A stretch of DNA of 64,000 nucleotides from Candidatus Eremiobacterota bacterium. Lineage in GTDB: Bacteria; Vulcanimicrobiota; CADAWZ01; Ess09-12. Below the pieces are notes generated by a model. The model was not told the DNA's origin. It made no database searches and was given only the letters and a program-made list of their open reading frames with translations. This document shows positions 52,949 through 60,755 of this stretch, one piece after another. Numbering within the stretch: the first letter of the stretch is position 1; every line of letters begins with the position of its first letter. The translations under genes were made by a program, and so were the position numbers. Where the stretch lies: NCBI GenBank assembly GCA_031082125.1, contig JAVHLM010000003.1, positions 62,001-126,000 on the forward strand. The letters are read 5' to 3'.

Positions 52949-54844
52949 ATGACCTTCACACCAGAACTCTTGAAGCGAATAGAAAGCCACGGCCTGAAGC
53001 TCTCACTTGAAGGGCAGGAGATTGTAATTTCAGGCAACAAGGCTGCCTTTACCCAGGAGCGCCGGGCTTTCATCACACAGAACAAGGCAGAACTCATCTC
53101 CCTCCTTCAGGAGAGAGACTCAGCGCAACAGGTTTCACAGGACAATTCTTTGAAAGCGGGAGATGGGGACGGGGCTTCCTCGGGCGCTCCCTCCATACAA
53201 CCCCCGGAGGCTCCCTCCCCGCTTTTTTACCCTTGTGCCGGACCTGGTGATCGTCAACAGGTCCTTGCTGTGGACCTGGAGACCACAGGCCTTGATCCCC
53301 GCGTGCACCATTTACGCCTCGTGAGCTTTGCAGGTGACCAGGGCGCCGGGGTGCACGAGACCCCAGAGCCTCTCCGGGATGTCCTTGCAAACCCGGCCAT
53401 CACGAAGGTGTTCCACAATGCCCCTTTTGATGTTCCCTGGCTTCTTCACCATGGCTACCAGGTGAACACCTATGAGGACACCATGCTCATGGAGCAGGTC
53501 CTCTGCAACGGAGAGCGGCGCCCTAAAGGGGGATATGGCCTGCAGGCCCTCGTGAAAAAGTATTTTGACCTGGACATTGACAAGTCACTTCAGGGGGCAA
53601 ATAACTGGGACGGCTTTCTCTTCCCGGAGCATTATACTTATGCTCAGAAGGATTCAGAAGTTACCCTGCTGCTTTACCGGCACCTCAGGGAGCTTCTCGC
53701 GGCAAAAGGCTATCAAGCGGTGTACTCGAGGGAAGCCCGGGCGCTCCCGGCCATCATTCGCCTGCAGCGGGACGGTATGCCTTTTGATGCACCGGCCTGG
53801 CGTGAGGACCTCGCAGGGCATAGGAGGAAGCTGATGGCACTTGACGCCGAGATCAAAGAGGTGCTCCCCTGCGGGAACCTCGCCTCCCCGGCACAGCTTC
53901 TCTCAGCCCTCAACGGGATGGGCTTGCACCTGGAGGATACGTCTGATGAATCCCTTGCCCTGAGTGAGACACTGCACCCCGTTCTTCCCCTCATTCGCTC
54001 CTGGCGTGCCGCTCAGAAGCTCTGCACTGGATTCGGTGAGAAGCTCCTTGAGAAGGTCCGGGATGGCAGGATTTACTCTTCCTGGAGACTCATTGGCGCT
54101 ACCACCGGCAGAATGTCATGCTCCGGCCCGAACCTGCAGCAGGTCCCTCGGGATCTCCGTCGCTTCTTCAATGCGGCGCCTGGTCACAAGCTGGTAGTGG
54201 CAGACTATTCCCAGATTGAGCTCAGGATCGCAGCAGAGGTAGCAGGGGAACAGAACATGCTGGAAGCCTTCAGGAAGGGCGAGGACCTGCACCGGCTCAC
54301 GGCTCAAATGATAACCGGCAGGCGTGATGTCACCAAGGAAGCCCGCCAGATTGCAAAAGCCTGCAATTTTGGCTTACTCTATGGGATGTCCGCCGAGGGC
54401 TTCAGGAACTATGCTGAGATTGACTATGGTGTACAGCTCACCCCTGAGGAAGCCGAGGATTTCAAGAGGCGCTTCTTTGAGGCATACCCCGGCCTGAGGT
54501 CCTGGCACCAGAAGCAGAGCCGGTCCAGGGTGATCACCACTCTGGGAGGGCGCTCCTGGGATGAAACAACCCTGAGCTCACCTCTCAACAAATTTAATTA
54601 CCCAGTACAGGGAACGGCAGCAGAGGGGCTCAAGGAAGCCCTCGGGCTCCTCGTGGCAGGTCTTCCCGAAGAGTGGAAACTCTGCGGGGTGATCCATGAT
54701 GAGGTTGTACTCGAGACACCAGAGCATGACGCCGAGAGGGCAGTGGCCCTCCTTGAGAAGGCAATGGTGGAGGGTATGTCCACCCTGGTCAAAGAGGTTC
54801 CTATTGTGGCTGAGGCCACTGTGAAAGATACATGGGAAAAGTAG
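52949..54844 (+). CDS. Family A DNA polymerase with 3'-5' exonuclease and a TubC-like N-terminal domain
   Basis: 631 residues. Residues 1-55 (LLKRIESHGLKLSLEGQEIV, NKAELISLL) resemble the TubC N-terminal docking fold. The DEDD exonuclease is at 100-260 (AVDLETTGLD, FHNAPFDVPWLL, YAQKDSEVTLLLY). The polymerase part has motif A VVADYSQIELRIAAE near 416, motif B RQIAKACNFGLLYG and motif C IHDEVVLE near 583. There is no 5'-3' exonuclease domain. All catalytic aspartates are present. Replicative polymerase of the island. Confidence 0.94.
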   Translation: MTFTPELLKRIESHGLKLSLEGQEIVISGNKAAFTQERRAFITQNKAELISLLQERDSAQQVSQDNSLKAGDGDGASSGAPSIQPPEAPSPLFYPCAGPGDRQQVLAVDLETTGLDPRVHHLRLVSFAGDQGAGVHETPEPLRDVLANPAITKVFHNAPFDVPWLLHHGYQVNTYEDTMLMEQVLCNGERRPKGGYGLQALVKKYFDLDIDKSLQGANNWDGFLFPEHYTYAQKDSEVTLLLYRHLRELLAAKGYQAVYSREARALPAIIRLQRDGMPFDAPAWREDLAGHRRKLMALDAEIKEVLPCGNLASPAQLLSALNGMGLHLEDTSDESLALSETLHPVLPLIRSWRAAQKLCTGFGEKLLEKVRDGRIYSSWRLIGATTGRMSCSGPNLQQVPRDLRRFFNAAPGHKLVVADYSQIELRIAAEVAGEQNMLEAFRKGEDLHRLTAQMITGRRDVTKEARQIAKACNFGLLYGMSAEGFRNYAEIDYGVQLTPEEAEDFKRRFFEAYPGLRSWHQKQSRSRVITTLGGRSWDETTLSSPLNKFNYPVQGTAAEGLKEALGLLVAGLPEEWKLCGVIHDEVVLETPEHDAERAVALLEKAMVEGMSTLVKEVPIVAEATVKDTWEK

Positions 54845-54927
54845 CAGTGAAAAAAGGAGGTGATATATAGAATAAAGGCCCATGGGTTAATAGAAACGGC
54901 ATGATAGAGATGAAAGGAGACAGAATC

Positions 54928-55302
54928 ATGATAAAGGAACCAACGGCGAAAAGCAGCGTGATAACGATGGAAACGGCAAGAACCCCGAGGATTGAAGATG
55001 GATCTTATCAGGCAACGGTTGCGGAGGTAAGGATCGAACGTGACGCAGAGAGCCCCTTGGGCATGCGTGATCAGGTGTCCATTTTCTTCCTCGTCGGCCC
55101 CTCGCAGGTGAAACTCAGGACCGTGAAGCCCCTCTCCCTGGACCCCACAAGCCCATTATACCAGACTATCCTGGGTATCACTGGTGAGAGGGCCTGCAAT
55201 GAGTATGACCTTGAAAAAATGGTGGGTCATACCGTTGAGGTGCTGGTCAGGCATCGGGATGGTTGGGAATTCATTGAGAACATAAGGTTCAAGCGGCACT
55301 AA
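54928..55302 (+). CDS. Hypothetical protein, possible OB-fold
   Basis: About 124 residues from ATG 54928 (GGAG eight bases upstream). Predominantly beta: IEDGSYQATVAEVRIER, QVSIFFLVGP, MVGHTVEVLVRHRDGWEFIENI. This pattern resembles phage single-strand-binding or recombination accessory proteins (DUF669-like), which I cannot confirm. Located between polymerase and small genes. Confidence 0.6.
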   Translation: MIKEPTAKSSVITMETARTPRIEDGSYQATVAEVRIERDAESPLGMRDQVSIFFLVGPSQVKLRTVKPLSLDPTSPLYQTILGITGERACNEYDLEKMVGHTVEVLVRHRDGWEFIENIRFKRH

Positions 55303-55368
55303 AATCACCCCGGGGAGGTGTGTCAGCAGGCGCATCTCCCCTCCCCTGATACAGAAAGGAGATAAAGG

Positions 55369-55599
55369 ATGAAGCCTGAGGGTATGTTTATGCTTGACAG
55401 GATAAAACAAAGCTTCATGACTCACCCAGGAAGCCTTATAAAGCTCTTGTCTGAATCCATTATAAAACGATACGACGGAGATTTAGATGCCATAACGAAC
55501 GATATTTTAAATGATAAACCTTGGGCATCACGACAACAAGACGTTATTCTTACAAGAGAGTTCCTTAGGGACCTGTGTTTAGAATATCTGAGAAGATAA
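55369..55599 (+). CDS. Hypothetical small helical protein
   Basis: 76 residues with AAAGGAG upstream. All-helical, no Cys pair, no known motif. AT-rich relative to flanking genes. Confidence 0.55.
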   Translation: MKPEGMFMLDRIKQSFMTHPGSLIKLLSESIIKRYDGDLDAITNDILNDKPWASRQQDVILTREFLRDLCLEYLRR

Positions 55600-55653
55600 G
55601 ATTGAGCCTCCCTGTAAGGTGGAGGAATTTGCCATAAAAGAAAGGAGCAAGAG

Positions 55654-56166
55654 ATGGGGTTTGAAACACCAGTAGAAGTTGAACGATGGGTTAACGATTG
55701 TTTCAGGATACAGCGAAAGGCTGCCTATGAATTATTTGTCAATGTCTCGCCAAGCCTGAGAAATGAAAAATCCTTTGATGCTTACACCGATGCTACTAAT
55801 GAGCTTCTTGCCTATTACTCTTACTGGATCAAATACAAGACGCGATTCGAGGTCATTGAGGACCTTTTGAAAGAGCCGGAATTGCAGGACCATAAGGCAA
55901 TACTCATGAAGCATCAGCCGCCAATAGTCGCCAAGGTGGCAAAAGGCAGGGAAGTTTGGCCTGAATTTCCCAAAGCAGTGCAGCATCTCGAAGAAATCCA
56001 GAAGGTTTTGAAAGAGGTTGATGATGATCTAAGGGAGGAATGTCAGAGGAATTACAAGCAGGGATTTGAGATGCTGAAGGCACGGAACGCCAAGAAGAAC
56101 GGCCCATATGCTTCCATGGAGGTTGTGAGCAAGCATAAGGAAGAAGCTGCCAACGGCATCCAATAG
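55654..56166 (+). CDS. Hypothetical helical island protein B1
   Basis: 170 residues, helical and charged. A segment YWIKYKTRFEVIEDLLKEPELQDHKAILMKH resembles one in the protein at 56714-57109 (YKGHVDTIERLLKDPQLTIKRDRIKKH), suggesting diverged relatives. AAAGGAGC upstream. Function unknown. Confidence 0.65.
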   Translation: MGFETPVEVERWVNDCFRIQRKAAYELFVNVSPSLRNEKSFDAYTDATNELLAYYSYWIKYKTRFEVIEDLLKEPELQDHKAILMKHQPPIVAKVAKGREVWPEFPKAVQHLEEIQKVLKEVDDDLREECQRNYKQGFEMLKARNAKKNGPYASMEVVSKHKEEAANGIQ

Positions 56167-56234
56167 GGCACGCGGGAATGACTGTGAGGGCTGCAAGCAG
56201 ACAGTGACAAAAGAAGAAAGCGAGGTAAAGCATA

Positions 56235-56468
56235 ATGAGTGAGCTTGTGAAACTGACGGGACTCTGGAAGAACACAACAAAGAACGGGGACCCGATTCTC
56301 TCGGGATACCTTGGCGCGGCAAAGGTGCTGATTCTGAAAAACAGGGACAAGCAGGGGGAGAAGGATCACGACTATATTCTTTTCATAACCCCGGCACCAC
56401 CGAAGAAGCCCAAGGAGAGCACGGCACCGACAGCAACAGAGGAAAGCTCAGAGGACGTTCCCTTCTGA
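56235..56468 (+). CDS. Small protein with an SSB-like C-terminal tip
   Basis: 77 residues. The first 50 residues are beta-rich (LVKLTGLWKNTTKNGDPILSG, KVLILKN, YILFITP). A Pro/Ala/Thr linker leads to an acidic end ESSEDVPF, very like the DDIPF tip of single-stranded DNA-binding proteins that recruits replication partners. Role as an accessory ssDNA-binding protein is inferred. Confidence 0.65.
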   Translation: MSELVKLTGLWKNTTKNGDPILSGYLGAAKVLILKNRDKQGEKDHDYILFITPAPPKKPKESTAPTATEESSEDVPF

Positions 56469-56486
56469 GAGAAAGGAGTGAATACC

Positions 56487-56690
56487 ATGCCACAATGCCC
56501 GGTATGCAATCATCGGTTCATAACCGCTTCACAGCAGAGTGCCCAGAAGAAGCAGCGCTCAAGGGCTTCCAGGTTTGCTCAGAAAATACTTGAGCTCTTG
56601 TCCCTGGATGTGCCCGCCGAGGATCTGCAGGAAGCCCTGGATGCTCTCCAGGAGGAAGGCTTTATCGTCAAGAAGCGGCAGATTTCATAA
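56487..56690 (+). CDS. Small zinc-finger-like protein
   Basis: 67 residues from ATG 56487 (AAAGGAG upstream). MPQCPVCNHRF gives one CxxC knuckle; the rest is basic then acidic helices. No second cysteine pair, so dimeric metal binding or none. Confidence 0.55.
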   Translation: MPQCPVCNHRFITASQQSAQKKQRSRASRFAQKILELLSLDVPAEDLQEALDALQEEGFIVKKRQIS

Positions 56691-56713
56691 GACACAAGAG
56701 AAAGGAGGCTATT

Positions 56714-57109
56714 ATGCCTAAAATAGAATGCAATGGAGAGGTTTCTGAGTTCCGGGAAGGGGAGAGAGTGACCCTGGAGGAGCTTGAAACCCGCTGCAAG
56801 AGGGCTTTTGATGAGGCTAAGGAGGCACTTATCACGACAGCAACACTCATGGAAGAATCATCTGATGAGGCAAGAGCAGCACTGGAAGCCTTCAGTGAGG
56901 CTTCCCTCAAAGTGGTGCAGGCAACGGTGGATTATCACAGCTACAAGGGGCATGTGGACACCATAGAGCGCTTGCTGAAGGACCCTCAATTAACAATCAA
57001 GAGAGACAGAATCAAGAAGCACCGGCGTTTAATGCACTGGATTTACCTTGAAGGCAATGCCATCCCGCTCCCCGCGAACATGGGAAAACAGATGGAATGG
57101 GAGGGCTGA
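56714..57109 (+). CDS. Hypothetical helical island protein B2
   Basis: 131 residues, helical. Shares a 30-residue pattern with the protein at 55654-56166. AAAGGAGG upstream. Unknown function. Confidence 0.65.
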   Translation: MPKIECNGEVSEFREGERVTLEELETRCKRAFDEAKEALITTATLMEESSDEARAALEAFSEASLKVVQATVDYHSYKGHVDTIERLLKDPQLTIKRDRIKKHRRLMHWIYLEGNAIPLPANMGKQMEWEG

Positions 57110-57110
57110 G

Positions 57111-57413
57111 ATGAAGAATCAGCAGCACCACCTGATCTCTATTGAGCAGCTTGCAGAGCACTTCAGGCAGGAGGGTGTTGATATTACCCCCGAGATTATT
57201 CTGGATAGAATCTGCAGGATCATGCTCTCAATAGGCTGCCCTCACTGTGGAAAGGAAATATCATTCCCTGTGCCCGATGACATGCAAAGGGCGGTGGCTT
57301 TCTATGAGCGCCACCAGCAGGAGCAGAGCACGGCGGCCCCGATGGGAGGCAGACTGGCAAGCCTGGCTGATAAAAGGGCGGCAAAGAGCAAGCCCCCGAG
57401 AGTGGGAGCCTGA
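57111..57413 (+). CDS. Hypothetical protein with a CPHC knuckle
   Basis: 100 residues from ATG 57111. Helical N-terminal half (ISIEQLAEHFRQEGVDITPEII), IGCPHCGKEISFPVP zinc-like knuckle, basic tail (DKRAAKSKPPR). Near the terminase genes; nucleic acid binding is possible. Confidence 0.55.
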   Translation: MKNQQHHLISIEQLAEHFRQEGVDITPEIILDRICRIMLSIGCPHCGKEISFPVPDDMQRAVAFYERHQQEQSTAAPMGGRLASLADKRAAKSKPPRVGA

Positions 57414-57469
57414 AGCAATGGGAGAGGGGGCTCTGCCGCAGGGCGGGCTTCCCTTCCAGACACAGAACA

Positions 57470-57488
57470 CAAGGAGCCCTGCTCCTTG
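57470..57488 (+). repeat. Hairpin element, copy 2
   Basis: CAAGGAGC, loop CCT, GCTCCTTG, preceded by AGAACA as in the copy at 45410. It lies in the gap just before the small-terminase-like gene. Confidence 0.55.
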
Positions 57489-57515
57489 GCAGGCGGCAAC
57501 AGAAAGGAAAAGCTG

Positions 57516-58046
57516 ATGGCTAAAAGATGTCCAGTTTGTGATCACACTGAAAGTGAGGCTATCAATAAGGCCCTTATCAATAACACACCTTTACACACCA
57601 TAACACACCTTTACACACTGGCCCTTGATTCATTGAAGTGGCATAAAAGGAAGCACCTCCCCGAGCTTCTTTCAAAGGCAGAGGAAGCAAAAGCGGCTTC
57701 TGCCCTTGCCATGGCTGAAGTGGTACAGGAGAAAGAGGCAATGGAGACCGGGCAGGCGGACAGTCTCATGGGACAGTTGAAGGAAATCATTTCCAGGACT
57801 GAGCGTATATATGGGAAAGCAGAGGAAGCAGGGGACCTGAGGACTGCTTTACAGGCCATCAAGGAGAGCCGGGAAAACCTCACCCTCCTGGGCAAGCTGA
57901 TAGGGCAGATTCAGGACGGTCTTACTATTAACCTGTATAATCATCCGGTATGGATTGACCTGAGAGCGGTTATTCTCACGGCACTTGAGCCTTATCCTGA
58001 AGCAAAGGAGGCCCTCTCTGATGCACTTAGCAGAGCTTGCAAGTGA
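57516..58046 (+). CDS. Terminase small-subunit-like protein
   Basis: 176 residues from ATG 57516. CPVCDHTESEAINKALINN, then a helix-turn-helix-like stretch (ITHLYTLALDSLKWHKRKHLPELL), and a helical coiled region. This resembles proteins found just before large terminase genes. It overlaps the ATPase gene by 26 bases. TerS would recognise the packaging site. The call rests on context plus pattern. Confidence 0.65.
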   Translation: MAKRCPVCDHTESEAINKALINNTPLHTITHLYTLALDSLKWHKRKHLPELLSKAEEAKAASALAMAEVVQEKEAMETGQADSLMGQLKEIISRTERIYGKAEEAGDLRTALQAIKESRENLTLLGKLIGQIQDGLTINLYNHPVWIDLRAVILTALEPYPEAKEALSDALSRACK

Positions 58047-58782
58047 TCTCAGGCTTGCCCTTGACCCGGTGACCTTTGCGGCGGAGAAACTGGACATCAC
58101 CCTTGACCAGTGGCAGGCGGAGGTGCTCACTCATCCCTCAAAGAGAATCATCCTGAACTGTTCCCGCCAGGCGGGCAAGAGCACAGTCACCAGCATAATG
58201 GCCCTAATCCGGGCGCTCTATTATCCCAAAAGCCTGATTCTGCTTCTTTCCCCTTCCCTGAGGCAGAGCACGGAGCTTTTCAGGAAGGTGATGGATGCTC
58301 TCAAGAAACTGCATGCCCGGCCAAAGCTCACAGAGGACAATAAACTCTCAACCCAGTTTGACAATGGCAGCAGGATTATATCACTCCCCGGCAAGGAAGG
58401 CACCATAAGAGGTTTCTCGGGTGCCTCCCTGCTGGTGATTGACGAGGCCTCAAGGGTTGATGACAGTACCTACAAGGCGGTGAGACCTATGCTGGCCACT
58501 TCAGGTGGCAGACTGGTGATTCTCTCAACCCCATGGGGCAAGCGGGGCTTCTTCCATGATGAGTGGGTCAACGGGGGCGAGACCTGGCAGAGGTTCAAGA
58601 TAACGGCCCATGATGTCCCGAGAATACCGGCGCCCTTCCTTGAGGAGGAGCAGCGGGCTCTGGGAGAGTTCTTCTTCGCTCAGGAGTATCTCTGTGAGTT
58701 CCGTGAGACTGTTGACCAGGTTTTCAGCTATGAAATGATAATGGGCGCTATAGATCCGAATGTGAAACCGCTTGAATTCTGA
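58021..58782 (+). CDS. Terminase large subunit, ATPase half
   Basis: 253 residues from ATG 58021. TerL ATPase: Walker A CSRQAGKST near residue 48, ILLLSPSLRQS, Walker B LLVIDEAS near 138, and ILSTPWGKRGFFHDEW (coupling motif). The frame stops at 58782 just after the ATPase fold (FAQEYLCEF, the normal bridge to the nuclease). The nuclease is a separate gene 12 bases later with its own ribosome site. A complete TerL is usually 450-600 residues. Confidence 0.9.
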   Translation: MHLAELASDLRLALDPVTFAAEKLDITLDQWQAEVLTHPSKRIILNCSRQAGKSTVTSIMALIRALYYPKSLILLLSPSLRQSTELFRKVMDALKKLHARPKLTEDNKLSTQFDNGSRIISLPGKEGTIRGFSGASLLVIDEASRVDDSTYKAVRPMLATSGGRLVILSTPWGKRGFFHDEWVNGGETWQRFKITAHDVPRIPAPFLEEEQRALGEFFFAQEYLCEFRETVDQVFSYEMIMGAIDPNVKPLEF

Positions 58783-58794
58783 GGAGGAAAAGCC

Positions 58795-59355
58795 TTGTTT
58801 ATCATCGCCTGTGATCTCGGCAAGTCAAAAGACTTCTCTGCCGTCAGTGTGCTGGAGACTCAGCGGGGGGTGAAGCCTGGCACCTATTCCCTCCGGTCCC
58901 TGCAGCGGCTCCCCCTCGGGACGGCATATACCAACGTGACGGAGCACCTCAGAACACTGACTGCCTCCCCCGCCCTGCAAGCCGATGGCAGGCCCCCAGT
59001 GCTTGTGATCGATGGCACAGGAGTAGGGGCAGCAGTAGAGGACATTCTGAGAGCCTGGCGCCTCCCTCTCATCTCCGTGAAGATTCACGGCGGGAACAAT
59101 GTGATCAGGAAGCGGGGGGAGATTCACGTGCCGAAGAAGGACCTGGTGCTCTCCCTGCAGGCAGCATTCTCAGGCGGCAGGCTTCTGGTTTCCAGGGAGC
59201 ACCTTGAGCACCAGGCCTTCCTTCAGGAGCTCCAGTCTTTCAAAGTCAAGATAAACCCGAGAACCCGCAGAGCCACCTTCAATGGCGAGGGCGCTCATGA
59301 TGACCTGGTGCTCTCAGTGGCTCTGGCGGTGTATATCGGGGAGCATGTATTGTAA
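58795..59355 (+). CDS. Terminase large subunit, nuclease half
   Basis: 186 residues, TTG start behind GAGGAGG. RNase H-fold terminase nuclease with all three acidic positions: ACDLGKSKDFS (Asp7), VLVIDGTGVG (near 72) and GAHDDLVLSVALA (near 169). It cuts concatemeric DNA in a packaging reaction if it pairs with the ATPase encoded upstream. Either an intentional split or an old nonsense mutation; the separate ribosome site favours a stable split. Confidence 0.88.
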   Translation: MFIIACDLGKSKDFSAVSVLETQRGVKPGTYSLRSLQRLPLGTAYTNVTEHLRTLTASPALQADGRPPVLVIDGTGVGAAVEDILRAWRLPLISVKIHGGNNVIRKRGEIHVPKKDLVLSLQAAFSGGRLLVSREHLEHQAFLQELQSFKVKINPRTRRATFNGEGAHDDLVLSVALAVYIGEHVL

Positions 59356-59366
59356 AGGAGGAAACA

Positions 59367-60104
59367 ATGGGAAATGCAAGAGAGTTTTACGTGGGGGCCA
59401 GTCTAGGCGGGGGTAGCATTCCCACTGCCTTGATCGTTATAGAGCGAATCATCAGGGACATAAAGGAGATGGTGTCACGCCCCGACGGCATGAAGAAAGA
59501 GCGGGTAAGGCATGAGTTCCATTATGAGGTAAAGAAGGCAGAGAGGATTTCTGGCATGTCCTCCCCTGCCCTGGCTGAAAAGTTCAGTGAGATAAAAGAA
59601 AAGCTCCATTCCCTGGACGGTGGCAGTCATAAAGTGCGTTTTGTGGCCGATGTCTCAGGACCTCTTGCCAGCGAGGCCTTGATACAAATGTTTAAAAACA
59701 AAAGAATTGACTTTGAAAGCTTGGTGATTATCACCACTATGGAGGAGCAGCATAGAGAAGAGAAGTCCCATAAATGGAAAGTGCCCAGGAAGAACCTTGT
59801 GGGGGTTATTCTGACACTTTTTGAGGAGAAGAAACTGGTGATAGCACAAGGCTTGAAAGATATTGAGGCACTGGCGCGGGAATTCACGGACTTTGACCAG
59901 CAGAAAATAAAGCAGCAGAAGAACCAGACTGATGAGGAACCTTGGCGGGAGAAGATAAATGATGATTACCTCTTTGCTCTTGCCGTGGCCTTGTGGGAGA
60001 GTGAACGGCAGGGAATGCCTTGTGTGATAAAGCCACCCCGAATGAGAAAGCCCCACTGGACAGAGAGAATGTTTAGGGACGGAGGAGGACGGAGGATAAG
60101 GTGA
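59367..60104 (+). CDS. Degenerate terminase-nuclease paralogue
   Basis: 245 residues. Parallel to the preceding gene: FYVGASLGGGSIPTALIVIE matches IIACDLGKSKDFSAVSVLE, KVRFVADVSGP matches VLVIDGTGVG, KVPRKNLVGVILTLFEEKKLVI matches the VPKKDLVLSLQ region, and NDDYLFALAVALW matches HDDLVLSVALA. The first catalytic Asp position is Ala/Ser. It looks like a tandem duplicate with a partly lost active site. It may form a regulatory partner of the nuclease. AAGGAGG upstream. Confidence 0.72.
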   Translation: MGNAREFYVGASLGGGSIPTALIVIERIIRDIKEMVSRPDGMKKERVRHEFHYEVKKAERISGMSSPALAEKFSEIKEKLHSLDGGSHKVRFVADVSGPLASEALIQMFKNKRIDFESLVIITTMEEQHREEKSHKWKVPRKNLVGVILTLFEEKKLVIAQGLKDIEALAREFTDFDQQKIKQQKNQTDEEPWREKINDDYLFALAVALWESERQGMPCVIKPPRMRKPHWTERMFRDGGGRRIR

Positions 60105-60436
60105 TGGCTGAAGCAACAGCACCAAAGAAGAGGGGACGGCCCAAGAAGCGAGGCAGGAAGAGGAAGAAGGGGGCACTGGGACCTGGTGAGCTTCCCCCGG
60201 TGAAATCTTCGAGGAGTATTGATTATCACCGGGAAGGATGTCCTTGTGTGGTATGCACACAGAAGCGCCAGACGGGGGAGCGGGTTTACAAGAGACCTGT
60301 TGCATTTCGGCTCCCCGATGAGGTGATTGATCACCTGAAGGTCATGGCCGAGGAGCAAAACATGCTCCCGAGCCACCTGCTGGAAAAAATCATCCTGGAA
60401 TACCTCGGGACCCCCGAGGCAGGAATAGCGATTTGA
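60104..60436 (+). CDS. Basic DNA-binding-like protein
   Basis: 110 residues from ATG 60104 (GGAGG upstream). An AT-hook-like basic start (KKRGRPKKRGRKRKK), a CPCVVC knuckle and a ribbon-helix-helix-like end (VAFRLPDEVIDHLKVMAEEQNM). Probably binds DNA. It is last of the terminase-linked run and overlaps the previous stop by one base. Confidence 0.65.
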   Translation: MAEATAPKKRGRPKKRGRKRKKGALGPGELPPVKSSRSIDYHREGCPCVVCTQKRQTGERVYKRPVAFRLPDEVIDHLKVMAEEQNMLPSHLLEKIILEYLGTPEAGIAI

Positions 60437-60755
60437 CGCTGTAAACACCGCTGAAATTTTAATTCAGGGGGGGGGTAGGTATTCTGCTACTTCGTGAGGG
60501 GAGCCCCGGCCCTGTGCGTGGAAATCGTACCCTATCTCCGAGGATGGGCAAAAAAGGCATGAAAATGGCGTGGTAATAGGGATACACAATGATGAAAGAA
60601 AATGTAAAAATATTCAAGAAAAATCACGTTTAGTTTATTCACAAGGGACCCCTCACGTATAAAATAAAAGCCATATAAAATACCATAAAACACTTTAAAT
60701 TCTTATAAAGTTATGGTATAATGAGATCAGAGCTCAGGTTACAGGAGGGACGAAC
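60437..60755. other. Intergenic region with G-run and recombinase promoter
   Basis: About 320 bases without a gene. It starts with an AT-rich step into a run of nine G (around 60468-60476), then a GC-rich patch (GAGGGGAGCCCCGGCCC near 60496-60512), then 150 AT-rich bases. A G-rich segment beside terminase genes could be a packaging (cos) site; no further evidence. Confidence 0.4.
60681..60722 (+). promoter_or_regulatory. Promoter with overlapping operator dyad for the serine recombinase
   Basis: Extended -10 TG-G-TATAAT (60714-60722). An inverted repeat TACCATAA (60681-60688) / TTATGGTA (60711-60718) overlaps the -10, a layout expected for a repressor operator. TTTAAATTCTTATA (60694-60707) is shared with the promoter at 48871. 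Confidence 0.6.
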
